DNA from: Bugula neritina
Taxonomy: Eukaryota; Bryozoa; Gymnolaemata; Cheilostomatida; Bugulidae
Direction: 5' to 3'
Length of the DNA stretch: 64,000 bases
NCBI GenBank assembly: GCA_964035545.1
Contig: CAXIUT010000183.1
Location: forward strand, 1,793,001 to 1,857,000
The notes beneath the pieces are model-generated. The model did not search any database. It saw nothing but the letters and a program-made list of their open reading frames with translations, and was not told the DNA's origin. Position 1 is the first letter of the stretch. Every line of letters starts with the position of its first letter. A program made the translations under genes and the position numbers. This document shows, piece by piece, positions 1 through 18,200 of the stretch.

Positions 1-3000
1 CATACTGAAATACACTGTAACATATTGAAATACACTGCAACACATTGAAATATACTGCAACATAACGAAATATATGGTAAACTACTGAAATATTTTTTAA
101 CACATTGAAAAATGCTGCAACATACTGAAATATATTTTAACACATTGAAAAATACTGCAACATACTGAAATATACCGTAACACACTGAAGTACACTGCAA
201 CTCACTGAAATATACTGCAATATACTGAAATACACTGCAACATCCTACAAAATGCTGAAATACACTGTAACATATTGAAATACACTGCAACACATTGAAA
301 TATACTGCAACATAACGAAATATATGGTAAACTACTGAAATATTTTTTAACACATTGAAAAATACTGCAACATACTGAAATATATTTTAACACATTGAAA
401 AATACTGCAACATACTGAAATTTACCGTAACACACTGAAGTACACTGCAACTCACTGAAATATACTGCAATATACTGAAATACACTGCAACATCCTACAA
501 AATGCTGAAATACACTGTAACATATCGAAATACACTGCAACACATTGAAATATACTGCAACATACCGAAATATATGATAAACTACTGAAATATACTGTGA
601 CACATTGAAAAAAGCTGCAACATACTGAAATATACTGCGACACCTAGCAATATACTGTAACATACTGAAATATGCTCTAGCACACTGAAATACAATGCAA
701 CTCACTGAAATATACTGCAACATACTGAAATACACAGCAACATCCTACAACATGCTGAAGTACACTGTAACATATTGAAATACACTGCAACACTTTGAAA
801 TATACTGCAACATACCGAAATATATGGTAAACTACTGCAACACACTACAACATATTGAAATACACTGCAACACATTGAAATATACTGCAACATACCTAAA
901 TATACGGTAATATACTGAAATATACTGTAACACACTGAAATATACTGCAACATACTGAAATACACTGTAACATACTGAAATATACTGCAACATACTGAAA
1001 TACACTGCTACATACTGAAATATACTGCAACATACTGCAACATACTGAAATACACTGTAACATACTGAAATAAACTGCAACATACTACAACATATTGAAA
1101 TACACTGCAACACATTGAAATATACTGCAACATACCTAAATATACGGTAATATACTGAAATATACTGTAACACATTGAAAAAACTGCAACATACTGAAAT
1201 ACACTGCAACACACTGAAATACACCGCAAAATACTACAACATACTTAAATACACTGTAACATATTGAAATCCAGTGCAACACATTGAAATATACTGCAAC
1301 ATACCGAAATATATGGTAAACTAATGAAATATACTGTAACACATTGAAAAATACCGCAACATAGTGAAATATACTGCGACACATTGCAATATACTGTAAC
1401 ATACTGAAATATGCTGTAGCACACTGAAATACACTGCAACATCCTACAACATACTGAAATACACTGTAAAATATTGAAATACACTGCAAGAAATTGAAAT
1501 AGACTGCAACACAACAAAATATATGGTAAACTACTGAAATAGACTTTAACACATTGAAAAATATTGCAACATACAGAAATATACTGTAACACACTGAAAT
1601 ATACTGCAACATACTGAAATACACTGTAACATACTGAAATACACAGCAACATCCTACAACATGCTGAAATACACTGTAACATATTGAAATACACTGCAAC
1701 ACATTGAAATATACTGCAACATACCGAAATATATGGTAAACTACTGAAATATACTGTAACACATTGAAAAATACTGCAACGTGCTGAAATATACTGCGAC
1801 ACCTAGCAATATACTGTAACATACTGAAATATGCTCTAGCGCACTGAAATACAATGCAACTTACTGAAAAATACTGCAACATACTGAAATACACTGCAAC
1901 ATCCTACAATATGCTGAAATACACTGTAACATATTGAAATACACTGCAACACTTTGAAATATACTGCAACATACCGAAATATATGGTAAACTACTGCAAC
2001 ATACTACAACATATTGAAATACACTGCAACACATTGAAATATACTGCAACATACCTAAATATACGGTAATATACTGAAATATACTGTAACACATTGAAAA
2101 ATACTGCAACATACTGAAATATACTGTAACACACCGAAATATACAGCAACATACTGAAATACACTGTAACATACTGAAATATACTGCAACATACTGAAAC
2201 ACACTGCTACATACTGAAATATACTGCAATATACTGCAACATACTGAAATACACTGTAACATACTGAAATAAACTGCAACATACTACAACATATTGAAGT
2301 ACACTGCAACACATTGAAGTATACTGCAACATACCTAAATATACGGTAATATACTGAAATTCACTGTAACGCATTGCAAAATACTGCAACATACTGAAAT
2401 TCACTGCGACACACTGAAATACGCTGCAAAATACTACAACATACTGAAATAAACTGTAACATATTGAAATACACTGCAACACATTGAAAAATACTGCAAC
2501 ATACTGAAATATACTGTAACACACTGAAATATACTGCAACATACTGAAATACACTGTAACATACTGAAATATACTGCAACATACTGAAATACACTGCTAC
2601 ATACTGAAATATACTGCAACATACTGCAACATACTGCAATACACTGTAACATACTGAAATACACTGCAACATACTACAACATATTGAAATACACTGCAAC
2701 ACATTGAAATACACTGCAACTTACCGAATATATGGTAAACTACTGAAATATGCTGTAACGCATTGAAAAGTACTGCAACATACTGAAATATATTGCGACA
2801 CATTGCAATAAACTGTAACATACTGAAAAATGCTGTAGCACACTGAAATACACTGCCATTCACTGAAATATACTGCAACATACTGAAATACACCGCAACA
2901 TCATACAACATACTGAAATACACTGTAACATAACGAAACATATGGTAAACTACTGAAATATATTTTAACACATTGAAAAATACTGCAACATACTGAAATG

Positions 3001-4626
3001 TATTTTAACACATTGAAAAATACTGCAACATACTGAAATATACTGTAACACACTGAAGTACACTGCAACTCACTGAAATATACTGCAATATACTGAAATA
3101 CATTGCAACATCCTACAAAATGCTGAAATACACTGTAACATATTGAAATACACTGCAACACATTGAAATATACTGCAACATACCGAAATATATGGTAAAC
3201 TACTGAAATATACTGTAACACATTGAAAAAAACTGCAACATACTGAAATATACTGCGACACCTAGCAATATACTGCAACATACTGAAATACACTGTAACA
3301 TACTGAAATATACTGCAACATACTGAAATACACTGCTACATACTGAAATATACTGCAACATACTGCAACATACTGAAATACACTGTAACATACTGAAATA
3401 AACTGCAACATACTACAACATATTGAAATACACTGCAACACATTGAAATATACTGCAACATACCTAAATATACGGTAATATACTGAAATATACTGTAACA
3501 CATTGAAAAATACCGCAACATACTGAAATATACTGCGACACATTACAATATACTGTAACATACTGAAATATGCTGTAGCACACTGAAATACACTGCAACA
3601 CCCTACAACATACTGAAATACACTGTAACATATTGAAATACACCGCAAGAAATTGAAATAGACTGCAACACAACAAAATATATGGTAAACTACTGAAATA
3701 GACTTTAACACATTGAAAAATACTGCAACATACAGAAATATACTGTAACACACTGAAATATACTGCAACATACTGAAATACACTGTAACATACTGAAATA
3801 TACTGCGACACATTGCAATATACTGTAACAAAACGAAATATGCTCTAGCACACTGAAATACACTGCAACTCACTGAAATATACTGCAACATACTGAAATA
3901 CACTGGGACATACTGAAATATACTGCAACATACTGAAATACACTGCTACATACCGAAATATACTGCAACATACTGCAACATACTGAAATACACTGCAGCA
4001 TACTACAACATACTGAAATACACTGCAACACATTGAAATATACTGCAACATACCAAATATACGGTAATATACCGAAATATACTGTAACGCATTGCAAAAT
4101 ACTGCAACAAACTGAAATACACTGCGACACACTGAAATACGCTGCAAAATACTACAACACACTGAAATAAACTGTAACATATTGAAATACACTGCAACAC
4201 ATTGAAAAATACTGCAACATACTGAAATATACTGTAACACACTGAAATATACTGCAACATACTGAAATACACTGTAACATACCTAAATATACTGCAACAT
4301 ACTGAAATACACTGCTACATACTGAAATATACTGCAACATACTGCAACATACTGCAATACACTGTAACATACTGAAATACACTGCAACATACTACAACAT
4401 ATTGAAATACACTGCAACACATTGAAATACACTGCAACTTACCGAATATATGGTAAACTACTGAAATATACTGTAACGCATTGAAAAGTACTGCAACATA
4501 CTGAAATATATTGCGACACATTGCAATAAACTGTAACATACTGAAAAATGCTGTAGCACACTGAAATACACTGCCATTCACTGAAATATACTGCAACATA
4601 CTGAAATACACCGCAACATCCTACAA
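1..4626. repeat. Higher-order repeat, copy A (4,626 bp)
   Basis: Positions 1-4,626 recur at 4,627-9,252 with the same diagnostic variants and only scattered single-base differences (for example CATAGTG near 1,365 against CATACTG near 5,991). The unit carries four one-base deletions, near 1,183, 2,728, 4,055 and 4,445. Since 4,626 + 4 = 4,630, the unit equals 463 decamers minus four bases, which supports the 10-mer as the basic step. The variant GAAATCCAGTGCAAC at about 1,265 marks this unit and its later relatives. The left end of the unit is arbitrary because the window begins inside the array. Confidence 0.9.
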
Positions 4627-7600
4627 CATACTGAAATACACTGTAACATATTGAAATACACTGCAACACATTGAAATATACTGCAACATAACGAAATATA
4701 TGGTAAACTACTGAAATATTTTTTAACACATTGAAAAATGCTGCAACATACTGAAATATATTTTAACACATTGAAAAATACTGCAACATACTGAAATATA
4801 CCGTAACACACTGAAGTACACTGCAACTCACTGAAATATACTGCAATATACTGAAATACACTGCAACATCCTACAAAATGCTGAAATACACTGTAACATA
4901 TTGAAATACACTGCAACACATTGAAATATACTGCAACATAACGAAATATATGGTAAACTACTGAAATATTTTTTAACACATTGAAAAATACTGCAACATA
5001 CTGAAATATATTTTAACACATTGAAAAATACTGCAACATACTGAAATTTACCGTAACACACTGAAGTACACTGCAACTCACTGAAATAAACTGCAATATA
5101 CTGAAATACACTGCAACATCCTACAAAATGCTGAAATACACTGTAACATATCGAAATACACTGCAACACATTGAAATATACTGCAACATACCGAAATATA
5201 TGATAAACTACTGAAATATACTGTGACACATTGAAAAAAGCTGCAACATAGTGAAATATACTGCGACACCTAGCAATATACTGTAACATACTGAAATATG
5301 CTCTAGCACACTGAAATACAATGCAACTCACTAAAATATACTGCAACATACTGAAATACACAGCAACATCCTACAACATGCTGAAGTACACTGTAACATA
5401 TTGAAATACACTGCAACACTTTGAAATATACTGCAACATACCGAAATATATGGTAAACTACTGCAACACACTACAACATATTGAAATACACTGCAACACA
5501 TTGAAATATACTGCAACATACCTAAATATACGGTAATATACTGAAATATACTGTAACACACTGAAATATACTGCAACATACTGAAATACACTGTAACATA
5601 CTGAAATATACTGCAACATACTGAAATACACTGCTACATACTGAAATATACTGCAACATACTGCAACATACTGAAATACACTGTAACATACTGAAATAAA
5701 CTGCAACATACTACAACATATTGAAATACACTGCAACACATTGAAATATACTGCAACATACCTAAATATACGGTAATATACTGAAATATACTGTAACACA
5801 TTGAAAAAACTGCAACATACTGAAATACACTGCAACACACTGAAATACACCGCAAAATACTACAACATACTTAAATACACTGTAACATATTGAAATCCAG
5901 TGCAACACATTGAAATATACTGCAACATACCGAAATATATGGTAAACTAATGAAATATACTGTAACACATTGAAAAATACCGCAACATACTGAAATATAC
6001 TGCGACACATTGCAATATACTGTAACATACTGAAATATGCTGTAGCACACTGAAATACACTGCAACATCCTACAACATACTGAAATACACTGTAAAATAT
6101 TGAAATACACTGCAAGAAATTGAAATAGACTGCAACACAACAAAATATATGGTAAACTACTGAAATAGACTTTAACACATTGAAAAATACTGCAACATAC
6201 AGAAATATACTGTAACACACTGAAATATACTGCAACATACTGAAATACACTGTAACATACTGAAATACACAGCAACATCCTACAACATGCTGAAATACAC
6301 TGTAACATATTGAAATACACTGCAACACATTGAAATATACTGCAACATACCGAAATATATGGTAAACTACTGAAATATACTGTAACACATTGAAAAATAC
6401 TGCAACGTGCTGAAATATACTGCGACACCTAGCACTATACTGTAACATACTGAAATATGCTCTAGCGCACTGAAATACAATGCAACTTACTGAAAAATAC
6501 TGCAACATACTGAAATACACTGCAACATCCTACAATATGCTGAAATACACTGTAACATATTGAAATACACTGCAACACTTTGAAATATACTGCAACATAC
6601 CGAAATATATGGTAAACTACTGCAACATACTACAACATATTGAAATACACTGCAACACATTGAAATATACTGCAACATACCTAAATATACGGTAATATAC
6701 TGAAATATACTGTAACACATTGAAAAATACTGCAACATACTGAAATATACTGTAACACACCGAAATATACAGCAACATACTGAAATACACTGTAACATAC
6801 TGAAATATACTGCAACATACTGAAACACACTGCTACATACTGAAATATACTGCAATATACTGCAACATACTGAAATACACTGTAACATACTGAAATAAAC
6901 TGCAACATACTACAACATATTGAAGTACACTGCAACACATTGAAATATACTGCAACATACCTAAATATACGGTAATATACTGAAATTCACTGTAACGCAT
7001 TGCAAAATACTGCAACATACTGAAATTCACTGCGACACACTGAAATACGCTGCAAAATACTACAACATACTGAAATAAACTGTAACATATTGAAATACAC
7101 TGCAACACATTGAAAAATACTGCAACATACTGAAATATACTGTAACACACTGAAATATACTGCAACATACTGAAATACACTGTAACATACTGAAATATAC
7201 TGCAACATACTGAAATACACTGCTACATACTGAAATATACTGCAACATACTGCAACATACTGCAATACACTGTAACATACTGAAATACACTGCAACATAC
7301 TACAACATATTGAAATACACTGCAACACATTGAAATACACTGCAACTTACCGAATATATGGTAAACTACTGAAATATGCTGTAACGCATTGAAAAGTACT
7401 GCAACATACTGAAATATATTGCGACACATTGCAATAAACTGTAACATACTGAAAAATGCTGTAGCACACTGAAATACACTGCCATTCACTGAAATATACT
7501 GCAACATACTGAAATACACCGCAACATCATACAACATACTGAAATACACTGTAACATAACGAAACATATGGTAAACTACTGAAATATATTTTAACACATT

Positions 7601-9252
7601 GAAAAATACTGCAACATACTGAAATGTATTTTAACACATTGAAAAATACTGCAACATACTGAAATATACTGTAACACACTGAAGTACACTGCAACTCACT
7701 GAAATATACTGCAATATACTGAAATACATTGCAACATCCTACAAAATGCTGAAATACACTGTAACATATTGAAATACACTGCAACACATTGAAATATACT
7801 GCAACATACCGAAATATATGGTAAACTACTGAAATATACTGTAACACATTGAAAAAAACTGCAACATACTGAAATATACTGCGACACCTAGCAATATACT
7901 GCAACATACTGAAATACACTGTAACATACTGAAATATACTGCAACATACTGAAATACACTGCTACATACTGAAATATACTGCAACATACTGCAACATACT
8001 GAAATACACTGTAACATACTGAAATAAACTGCAACATACTACAACATATTGAAATACACTGCAACACATTGAAATATACTGCAACATACCTAAATATACG
8101 GTAATATACTGAAATATACTGTAACACATTGAAAAATACCGCAACATACTGAAATATACTGCGACACATTACAATATACTGTAACATGCTGAAATATGCT
8201 GTAGCACACTGAAATACACTGCAACACCCTACAACATACTGAAATACACTGTAACATATTGAAATACACCGCAAGAAATTGAAATAGACTGCAACACAAC
8301 AAAATATATGGTAAACTACTGAAATAGACTTTAACACATTGAAAAATACTGCAACATACAGAAATATACTGTAACACACTGAAATATACTGCAACATACT
8401 GAAATACACTGTAACATACTGAAATATACTGCGACACATTGCAATATACTGTAACATAACGAAATATGCTCTAGCACACTGAAATACACTGCAACTCACT
8501 GAAATATACTGCAACATACTGAAATACACTGGGACATACTGAAATATACTGCAACATACTGAAATACACTGCTACATACCGAAATATACTGCAACATACT
8601 GCAACATACTGAAATACACTGCAGCATACTACAACATACTGAAATACACTGCAACACATTGAAATATACTGCAACATACCAAATATACGGTAATATACCG
8701 AAATATACTGTAACGCATTGCAAAATACTGCAACAAACTGAAATACACTGCGACACACTGAAATACGCTGCAAAATACTACAACACACTGAAATAAACTG
8801 TAACATATTGAAATACACTGCAACACATTGAAAAATACTGCAACATACTGAAATATACTGTAACACACTGAAATATACTGCAACATACTGAAATACACTG
8901 TAACATACCTAAATATACTGCAACATACTGAAATACACTGCTACATACTGAAATATACTGCAACATACTGCAACATACTGCAATACACTGTAACATACTG
9001 AAATACACTGCAACATACTACAACATATTGAAATACACTGCAACACATTGAAATACACTGCAACTTACCGAATATATGGTAAACTACTGAAATATACTGT
9101 AACGCATTGAAAAGTACTGCAACATACTGAAATATATTGCGACACATTGCAATAAACTGTAACATACTGAAAAATGCTGTAGCACACTGAAATACACTGC
9201 CATTCACTGAAATATACTGCAACATACTGAAATACACCGCAACATCATACAA
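4627..9252. repeat. Higher-order repeat, copy B (4,626 bp)
   Basis: This is a near-identical tandem copy of positions 1-4,626, beginning CATACTGAAATACACTGTAA as position 1 does. The diagnostic CCAGTG variant falls at 5,897, exactly 4,626 bases after 1,271. In sampled 120-base stretches I count about two differences, so the copies are roughly 98-99 percent identical. Near the right end (about 9,240) the sequence jumps: it resumes like positions about 2,890 and 7,515 rather than repeating position 1. This marks a recombination boundary between simple and mosaic HOR structure. Confidence 0.88.
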
Positions 9253-12200
9253 CATACTGAAATACACTGTAACATAACGAAACATATGGTAAACTACTGA
9301 AATATATTTTAACACATTGAAAAATACTGCAACATACTGAAATGTATTTTAACACATTGAAAAATACTGCAACATACTGAAATACACTGTAACATACTGA
9401 AATACACTGCTACATACTGAAATATACTGCAACATACTGCAACATACTGCAACATACTGAAATACGCTGTAACATACTGAAATACACTGCAACATACTAC
9501 AACATATTGAAATACACTGCAACACATTGAAATGTACTGCAACATACCGAAATATACGGTAATATACTGAAATACACAGTAACACATTGAAAAATACTGC
9601 AACATACCGAAAAACACCGCAACACACTGAAACACACCGCTAAAAACTACAACATACTGAAATACACTGTAACATATTGAAGTACACTGCAACACATTTA
9701 AATATACTGCAACATACCAAAATATATGGTAAACAACTGAAATATACTTTAACACATTGAAAAATACTGCAACATACTGAAATATACTGCGACACATTGC
9801 AATATACTGTAACATAACGAAATATGCTCTAGCACACTGAAATACACTGCAACTCACTGAAATATACTGCAACATACTGAAATACACTGTGACATACTGA
9901 AATATACTGCAACATACTGAAATACACTGCTACATACCGAAATATACTGCAACATACTGCAACATACTGAAATACACTGCAGCATACTACAACATACTGA
10001 AATACACTGCAACACATTGAAATATACTGCAACATACCAAATATACGGTAATATACCGAAATATACTGTAACGCATTGCAAAATACTGCAACAAACTAAA
10101 ATACACTGCGACACACTGAAATACGCTGCAAAATACTACAACACACTGAAATAAACTGTAACATATTGAAATACACTGCAACACATTGAAAAATACTGCA
10201 ACATACTGAAATATACTGTAACACACTGAAATATACTGCAACATACTGAAATACACTGTAACATACTGAAATATACTGCAACATACTGAAATACACTGCT
10301 ACATACTGAAATATACTGCAACATACTGCAACATACTGCAATACACTGTAACATACTGAAATACACTGAAACATATTATAACATATTGAAATACACTGCA
10401 AAACATTGAAATACACTGCAACTTACCGAATATATGGTAAACTACTGAAATATACTGTAACGCATTGAAAAGTACTGCAACATACTGAAATATATTGCGA
10501 CACATTGCAATAAACTGTAACATACTGAAAAATGCTGTAGCACACTGAAATACACTGCCATTCACTGAAATATACTGCAACATACTGAAATACACCGCAA
10601 CATCCTACAACATACTGAAATACACTGTAACATATTGAAATACACTGCAACACATTGAAATATACTACAACATAACGAAATATATGGTAAACTACTGAAA
10701 TATTTTTTAACACATTGAAAAATACTGCAACATACTGAAATATATTTTAACACATTGAAAAATACTGCAACATACTGAAATATACCGTAACACACTGAAG
10801 TACACTGCAACTCACTGAAATATACTGCAATATACTGAAATACACTGCAACATCCTACAAAATGCTGAAATACACTGTAACATATTGAAAGACACTGCAA
10901 CACATTGAAATATACTGCAACATAACGAAATATATGGTAAACTACTGAAATATTTTTTAACACATTGAAAAATACTGCAACATACTGAAATATATTTTAA
11001 CACATTGAAAAATACTGCAACATACTGAAATTTACCGTAACACACTGAAGTACACTGCAACTCACTGAAATATACTGCAATATACTGAAATACACTGCAA
11101 CATCCTACAAAATGCTGAAATACACTGTAACATATTGAAATACACTGCAACACATTGAAATATACTGCAACATACCGAAATATATGATAAACTACTGAAA
11201 TATACTGTGACACATTGAAAAAAGCTGCAACATACTGAAATATACTGCGACACCTAGCAATATACTGTAACATACTGAAATATGCTCTAGCACACTGAAA
11301 TACAATGCAACTCACTGAAATATACTGCAACATACTGAAATACACAGCAACATCCTACAACATGCTGAAGTACACTGTAACATATTGAAATACACTGCAA
11401 CACTTTGAAATATACTGCAACATACCGAAATATATGGTAAACTACTGCAACACACTACAACATATTGAAATACACTGCAACACATTGAAATATACTGCAA
11501 CATACCTAAATATACGGTAATATACTGAAATATACTGTAACACACCGAAATATACTGCAACATACTGAAATACACTGTAACATACTGAAGTATACTGCAA
11601 CATACTGAAATACACTGCTACATACTGAAATATACTGCAACATACTGCAACATACTGAAATACACTGTAACATACTGAAATAAACTGCAACATACTACAA
11701 CATATTGAAATACACTGCAACACATTGAAATATACTGCAACATACCTAAATATACGGTAATATACTGAAATATACTGTAACACATTGAAAAAACTGCAAC
11801 ATACTGAAATACACTGCAACACACTGAAATACACCGCAAAATACTACAACATACTTAAATACACTGTAACATATTGAAATCCAGTGCAACACATTGAAAT
11901 ATACTGCAACATACCGAAATATATGGTAAACTAATGAAATATACTGTAACACATTGAAAAATACCGCAACATACTGAAATATACTGCGACACATTGCAAT
12001 ATACTGTAACATACTGAATTATGCTGTAGCACACTGAAATACACTGCAACATCCTACAACATACTGAAATACACTGTAAAATATTGAAATACACTGCAAG
12101 AAATTGAAATAGACTGCAACACAACAAAATATTTGGTAAACTACTGAAATATACTGTAACACATTGAAAAATACTGCAACGTACTGAAATATACTGCGAC

Positions 12201-15200
12201 ACCTAGCAATATACTGTAACATACTGAAATATGCTCTAGCGCACTGAAATACAATGCAACTTACTGAAAAATACTGCAACATACTGAAATACACTGCAAC
12301 ATCCTACAATATGCTGAAATACACTGTAACATATTGAAATACACTGCAACACTTTGAAATATACTTCAACATACCGAAATATATGGTAAACTACTGCAAC
12401 ATACTACAACATATTGAAATACACTGCAACACATTGAAATATACTGCAACATACCTAAATATACGGTAATATACTGAAATATACTGTAACACATTGAAAA
12501 ATACTGCAACATACTGAAATATACTGTAACACACCGAAATATACAGCAACATACTGAAATACACTGTAACATACTGAAATATACTGCAACATACTGAAAC
12601 ACACTGCTACATACTGAAATATACTGCAATATACTGCAACATACTGAAATACACTGTAACATACTGAAATAAACTGCAACATACTACAACATATTGAAAT
12701 ACACTGCAACACATTGAAATATACTGCAACATACCTAAATATACGGTAATATACTGAAATTCACTGTAACGCATTGCAAAATACTGCAACATACTGAAAT
12801 TCACTGCGACACACTGAAATACGCTGCAAAATACTACAACATACTGAAATAAACTGTAACATATTGAAATACACTGCAACACATTGAAAAATACTGCAAC
12901 ATACTGAAATATATTGTAACACACTGAAATATACTGCAACATACTGAAATACACTGTAACATACTGAAATATACTGCAACATACTGAAATACACTGCTAC
13001 ATACTGAAATATACTGCAACATACTGCAACATACTGCAATACACTGCAACATACTGAAATACACTGCAACATACTACAACATATTGAAATACACTGCAAC
13101 ACATTGAAATACACTGCAACTTACCGAATATATGGTAAACTACTGAAATATACTGTAACGCATTGAAAAGTACTGCAACATACTGAAATATATTGCGACA
13201 CATTGCAATAAACTGTAACATACTGAAAAATGCTGTAGCACACTGAAATACACTGCCATTCACTGAAATATACTGCAACATACTGAAATACACCGCAACA
13301 TCATACAACATACTGAAATACACTGTAACATAACGAAACATATGGTAAACTACTGAAATATATTTTAACACATTGAAAAATACTGCAACATACTGAAATG
13401 TATTTTAACACATTGAAAAATACTGCAACATACTGAAATATACTGTAACACACTGAAGTACACTGCAACTCACTGAAATATACTGCAATATACTGAAATA
13501 CACTGCAACATCCTACAAAATGCTGAAATACACTGTAACATATTGAAATACACTGCAACACATTGAAATATACTGCAACATACCGAAATATATGGTAAAC
13601 TACTGAAATATACTGTAACACATTGAAAAAAACTGCAACATACTGAAATATACTGCGACACCTAGCAATATACTGCAACATACTGAAATACACTGTAACA
13701 TACTGAAATATACTGCAACATACTGAAATACACTGCTACATACTGAAATATACTGCAACATACTGCAACATACTGAAATACACTGTAACATACTGAAATA
13801 AACTGCAACATACTACAACATATTGAAACACACTGCAACACATTGAAATATACTGCAACATACCTAAATATACGGTAATATACTGAAATATACTGTAACA
13901 CATTGAAAAATACCGCAACATACTGAAATATACTGCGACACATTGCAATATACTGTAACATACTGAAATATGCTGTAGCACACTGAAATACACTGCAACA
14001 CCCTACAACATACTGAAATACACTGTAACATATTGAAATACACCGCAAGAAATTGAAATAGACTGCAACACAACAAAATATATGGTAAACTAGTGAAATA
14101 GACTTTAACACATTGAAAAATACTGCAACATACAGAAATATACTGTAACACACTGAAATATACTGCAACATACTGAAATACACTGTAACATACTGAAATA
14201 TACTGCAACATACTGAAATACACTGCAACATACTGAAATATACTGCAACATACTGCAACATACTGCAACATACTGAAATACGCTGTAACATACTGAAATA
14301 CACTGCAACATACTACAACATATTGAAATACACTGCAACACATTGAAATGTACTGCAACATACCGAAATATACGGTAATATACTGAAATACACAGTAACA
14401 CATTGAAAAATACTGCAACATACCGAAAAACACTGCAACACACTGAAACACACCGCAAAAAACTACAACATACTGAAATACACTGTAACATATTGAAGTA
14501 CACTGCAACACATTTAAATATACTGCAACATACCAAAATATATGGTAAACAACTGAAACATACTTTAACCCATTGAAAAATACTGCAACATACTGAAATA
14601 TACTGCGACACCTAGCAATATACTGTAACATACTGAAATATGCTCTAGCACACTGAAATACAATGCAACTCACTGAAATATACTGCAACATACTGAAATA
14701 CACAGCAACATCTTACAACATGCTGAAATACACTGTAACATATTGAAATACACTGCAACACATTGAAATATACTGCAACATACCGAAATATATGGTAAAC
14801 TACTGAAATATACTGTAACACATTGAAAAATACTGCAACGTACTGAAATATACTGCGACACCTAGCAATATACTGTAACATACTGAAATATGCTCTAGCG
14901 CACTGAAATACAATGCAACTTACTGAAAAATACTGCAACATACTGAAATACACTGCAACATCCTACAATATGCTGAAATACACTGTAACATATTGAAATA
15001 CACTGCAACACATTGAAATATACTGCAACATACCTAAATATACGGTAATATACTGAAATATACTGTAACACATTGAAAAATACTGCAACATACTGAAATA
15101 TACTGTAACACACCGAAATATACAGCAACATACTGAAATACACTGTAACATACTGAAATATACTGCAACATACTGAAACACACTGCTACATACTGAAATA

Positions 15201-18200
15201 TACTGCAATATACTGCAACATACTGAAATACACTGTAACATACTGAAATAAACTGCAACATACTACAACATATTGAAATACACTGCAACACATTGAAATA
15301 TACTGCAACATACCTAAATATACGGTAATATACTGAAATTCACTGTAACGCATTGCAAAATACTGCAACATACTGAAATTCACTGCGACACACTGAAATA
15401 CGCTGCAAAATACTACAACATACTGAAATAAACTGTAACATATTGAAATACACTGCAACACATTGAAAAATACTGCAACATACTGAAATATACTGTAACA
15501 CACTGAAATATACTGCAACATACTGAAATACACTGTAACATACTGAAATATACTGCAACATACTGAAATACACTGCTACATACTGAAATATACTGCAACA
15601 TACTGCAACATACTGCAATACACTGTAACATACTGAAATACACTGCAACATACTACAACATATTGAAATACACTGCAACACATTGAAATACACTGCAACT
15701 TACCGAATATATGGTAAACTACTGAAATATACTGTAACGCATTGAAAAGTACTGCAACATACTGAAATATATTGCGACACATTGCAATAAACTGTAACAT
15801 ACTGCAACATACTGAAATACACTGCTACATACTGAAATATACTGCAACATACTGCAACATACTGCAACATACTGAAATACGCTGTAACATACTGAAATAC
15901 ACTGCAACATACTGCAACATATTGAAATACACTGCAACACATTGAAATGTACTGCAACATACCGAAATATACGGTAATATACTGAAATACACAGTAACAC
16001 ATTGAAAAATACTGCAACATACCGAAAAACACTGCAACACACTGAAACACACCGCAAAAAACTACAACATACTGAAATACACTGTAACATATTGAAGTAC
16101 ACTGCAACACATTTAAATATACTGCAACATACCAAAATATATGGTAAACAACTGAAATATACTTTAACACATTGAAAAATACTGCAACATACTGAAATAT
16201 ACTGCGACACATTGCAATATACTGTAACATAACGAAATATGCTCTAGCACACTGAAATACACTGCAACTCACTGAAATATACTGCAACATACTGAAATAC
16301 ACTGTGACATACTGAAATATACTGCAACATACTGAAATACACTGCTACATACCGAAATATACTGCAACATACTGCAACATATTGAAATACACTGCAGCAT
16401 ACTACAACATACTGAAATACACTGCAACACATTGAAATATACTGCAACATACCAAATATACGGTAATATACCGAAATATACTGTAACGCATTGCAAAATA
16501 CTGCAACAAACTGAAATACACTGCGACACACTGAAATACGCTGCAAAATACTACAACACACTGAAATAAACTGTAACATATTGAAATACACTGCAACACA
16601 TTGAAAAATACTGCAACATACTGAAATATACTGTAACACACTGAAATATAGTGCAACATACTGAAATACACTGTAACATACTGAAATATACTGCAACATA
16701 CTGAAATACACTGCTACATACTGAAATATACTGCAACATACTGCAACATACTGCAATACACTGTAACATACTGAAATACACTGAAACATACTACAACATA
16801 TTGAAATACACTGCAAAACATTGAAATACACTGCAACTTACCGAATATATGGTAAACTACTGAAATATACTGTAACGCATTGAAAAGTACTGCAACATAC
16901 TGAAATATATTGCGACACATTGCAATAAACTGTAACATACTGAAAAATGCTGTAGCACACTGAAATACACTGCCATTCACTGAAATATACTGCAACATAC
17001 TGAAATACACCGCAACATCCTACAACATACTGAAATACACTGTAACATATTGAAATACACTGCAACACATTGAAATATACTGCAACATAACGAAATATAT
17101 GGTAAACTACTGAAATATTTTTTAACACATTGAAAAATACTGCAACATACTGAAATATATTTCAACACATTGAAAAATACTGCAACATACTGAAATATAC
17201 CGTAACACACTGAAGTACACTGCAACTCACTGAAATATACTGTAATATACTGAAATACACTGCAACATCCTACAAAATGCTGAAATACACTGTAACATAT
17301 TGAAATACACTGCAACACATTGAAATATACTGCAACATACCGAAATATATGATAAACTACTGAAATATACTGTGACACATTGAAAAAAGCTGCAACATAC
17401 TGAAATATACTGCGACACCTAGCAATTTACTGTAACATACTGAAATATGCTCTAGCACACTGAAATACAATGCAACTCACTGAAATATACTGCAACATAC
17501 TGAAATACACAGCAACATCCTACAACATGCTGAAGTACACTGTAACATATTGAAATACACTGCAACACTTTGAAATATACTGCAACATACCGAAATATAT
17601 TATGGTAAACTACTGCAACACACTACAACATATTGAAATACATTGCAACACATTGAAATATACTGCAACATACCTAAATATACGGTAATATACTGAAATA
17701 TACTGTAACACACCGAAATATACTGCAACATACTGAAATACACTGTAACATACTGAAATATACTGCAACATACTGAAATACACTGCTACATACTGAAATA
17801 TACTGCAACATACTGCAACATACTGAAATACACTGTAACATACTGAAATAAACTGCAACATACTACAACATATTGAAATACACTGCAACACATTGAAATA
17901 TACTGCAACATACCTAAATATACGGTAATATACTGAAATATACTGTAACACATTGAAAAAACTGCAACATACTGAAATACACTGCAACACACTGAAATAC
18001 ACCGCAAAATACTACAACATACTTAAATACACTGTAACATATTGAAATCCAGTGCAACACATTGAAATATACTGCAACATACCGAAATATATGGTAAACT
18101 AATGAAATATACTGTAACACATTGAAAAATACCGCAACATACTGAAATATACTGCGACACATTGCAATATACTGTAACATACTGAAATATGCTGTAGCAC

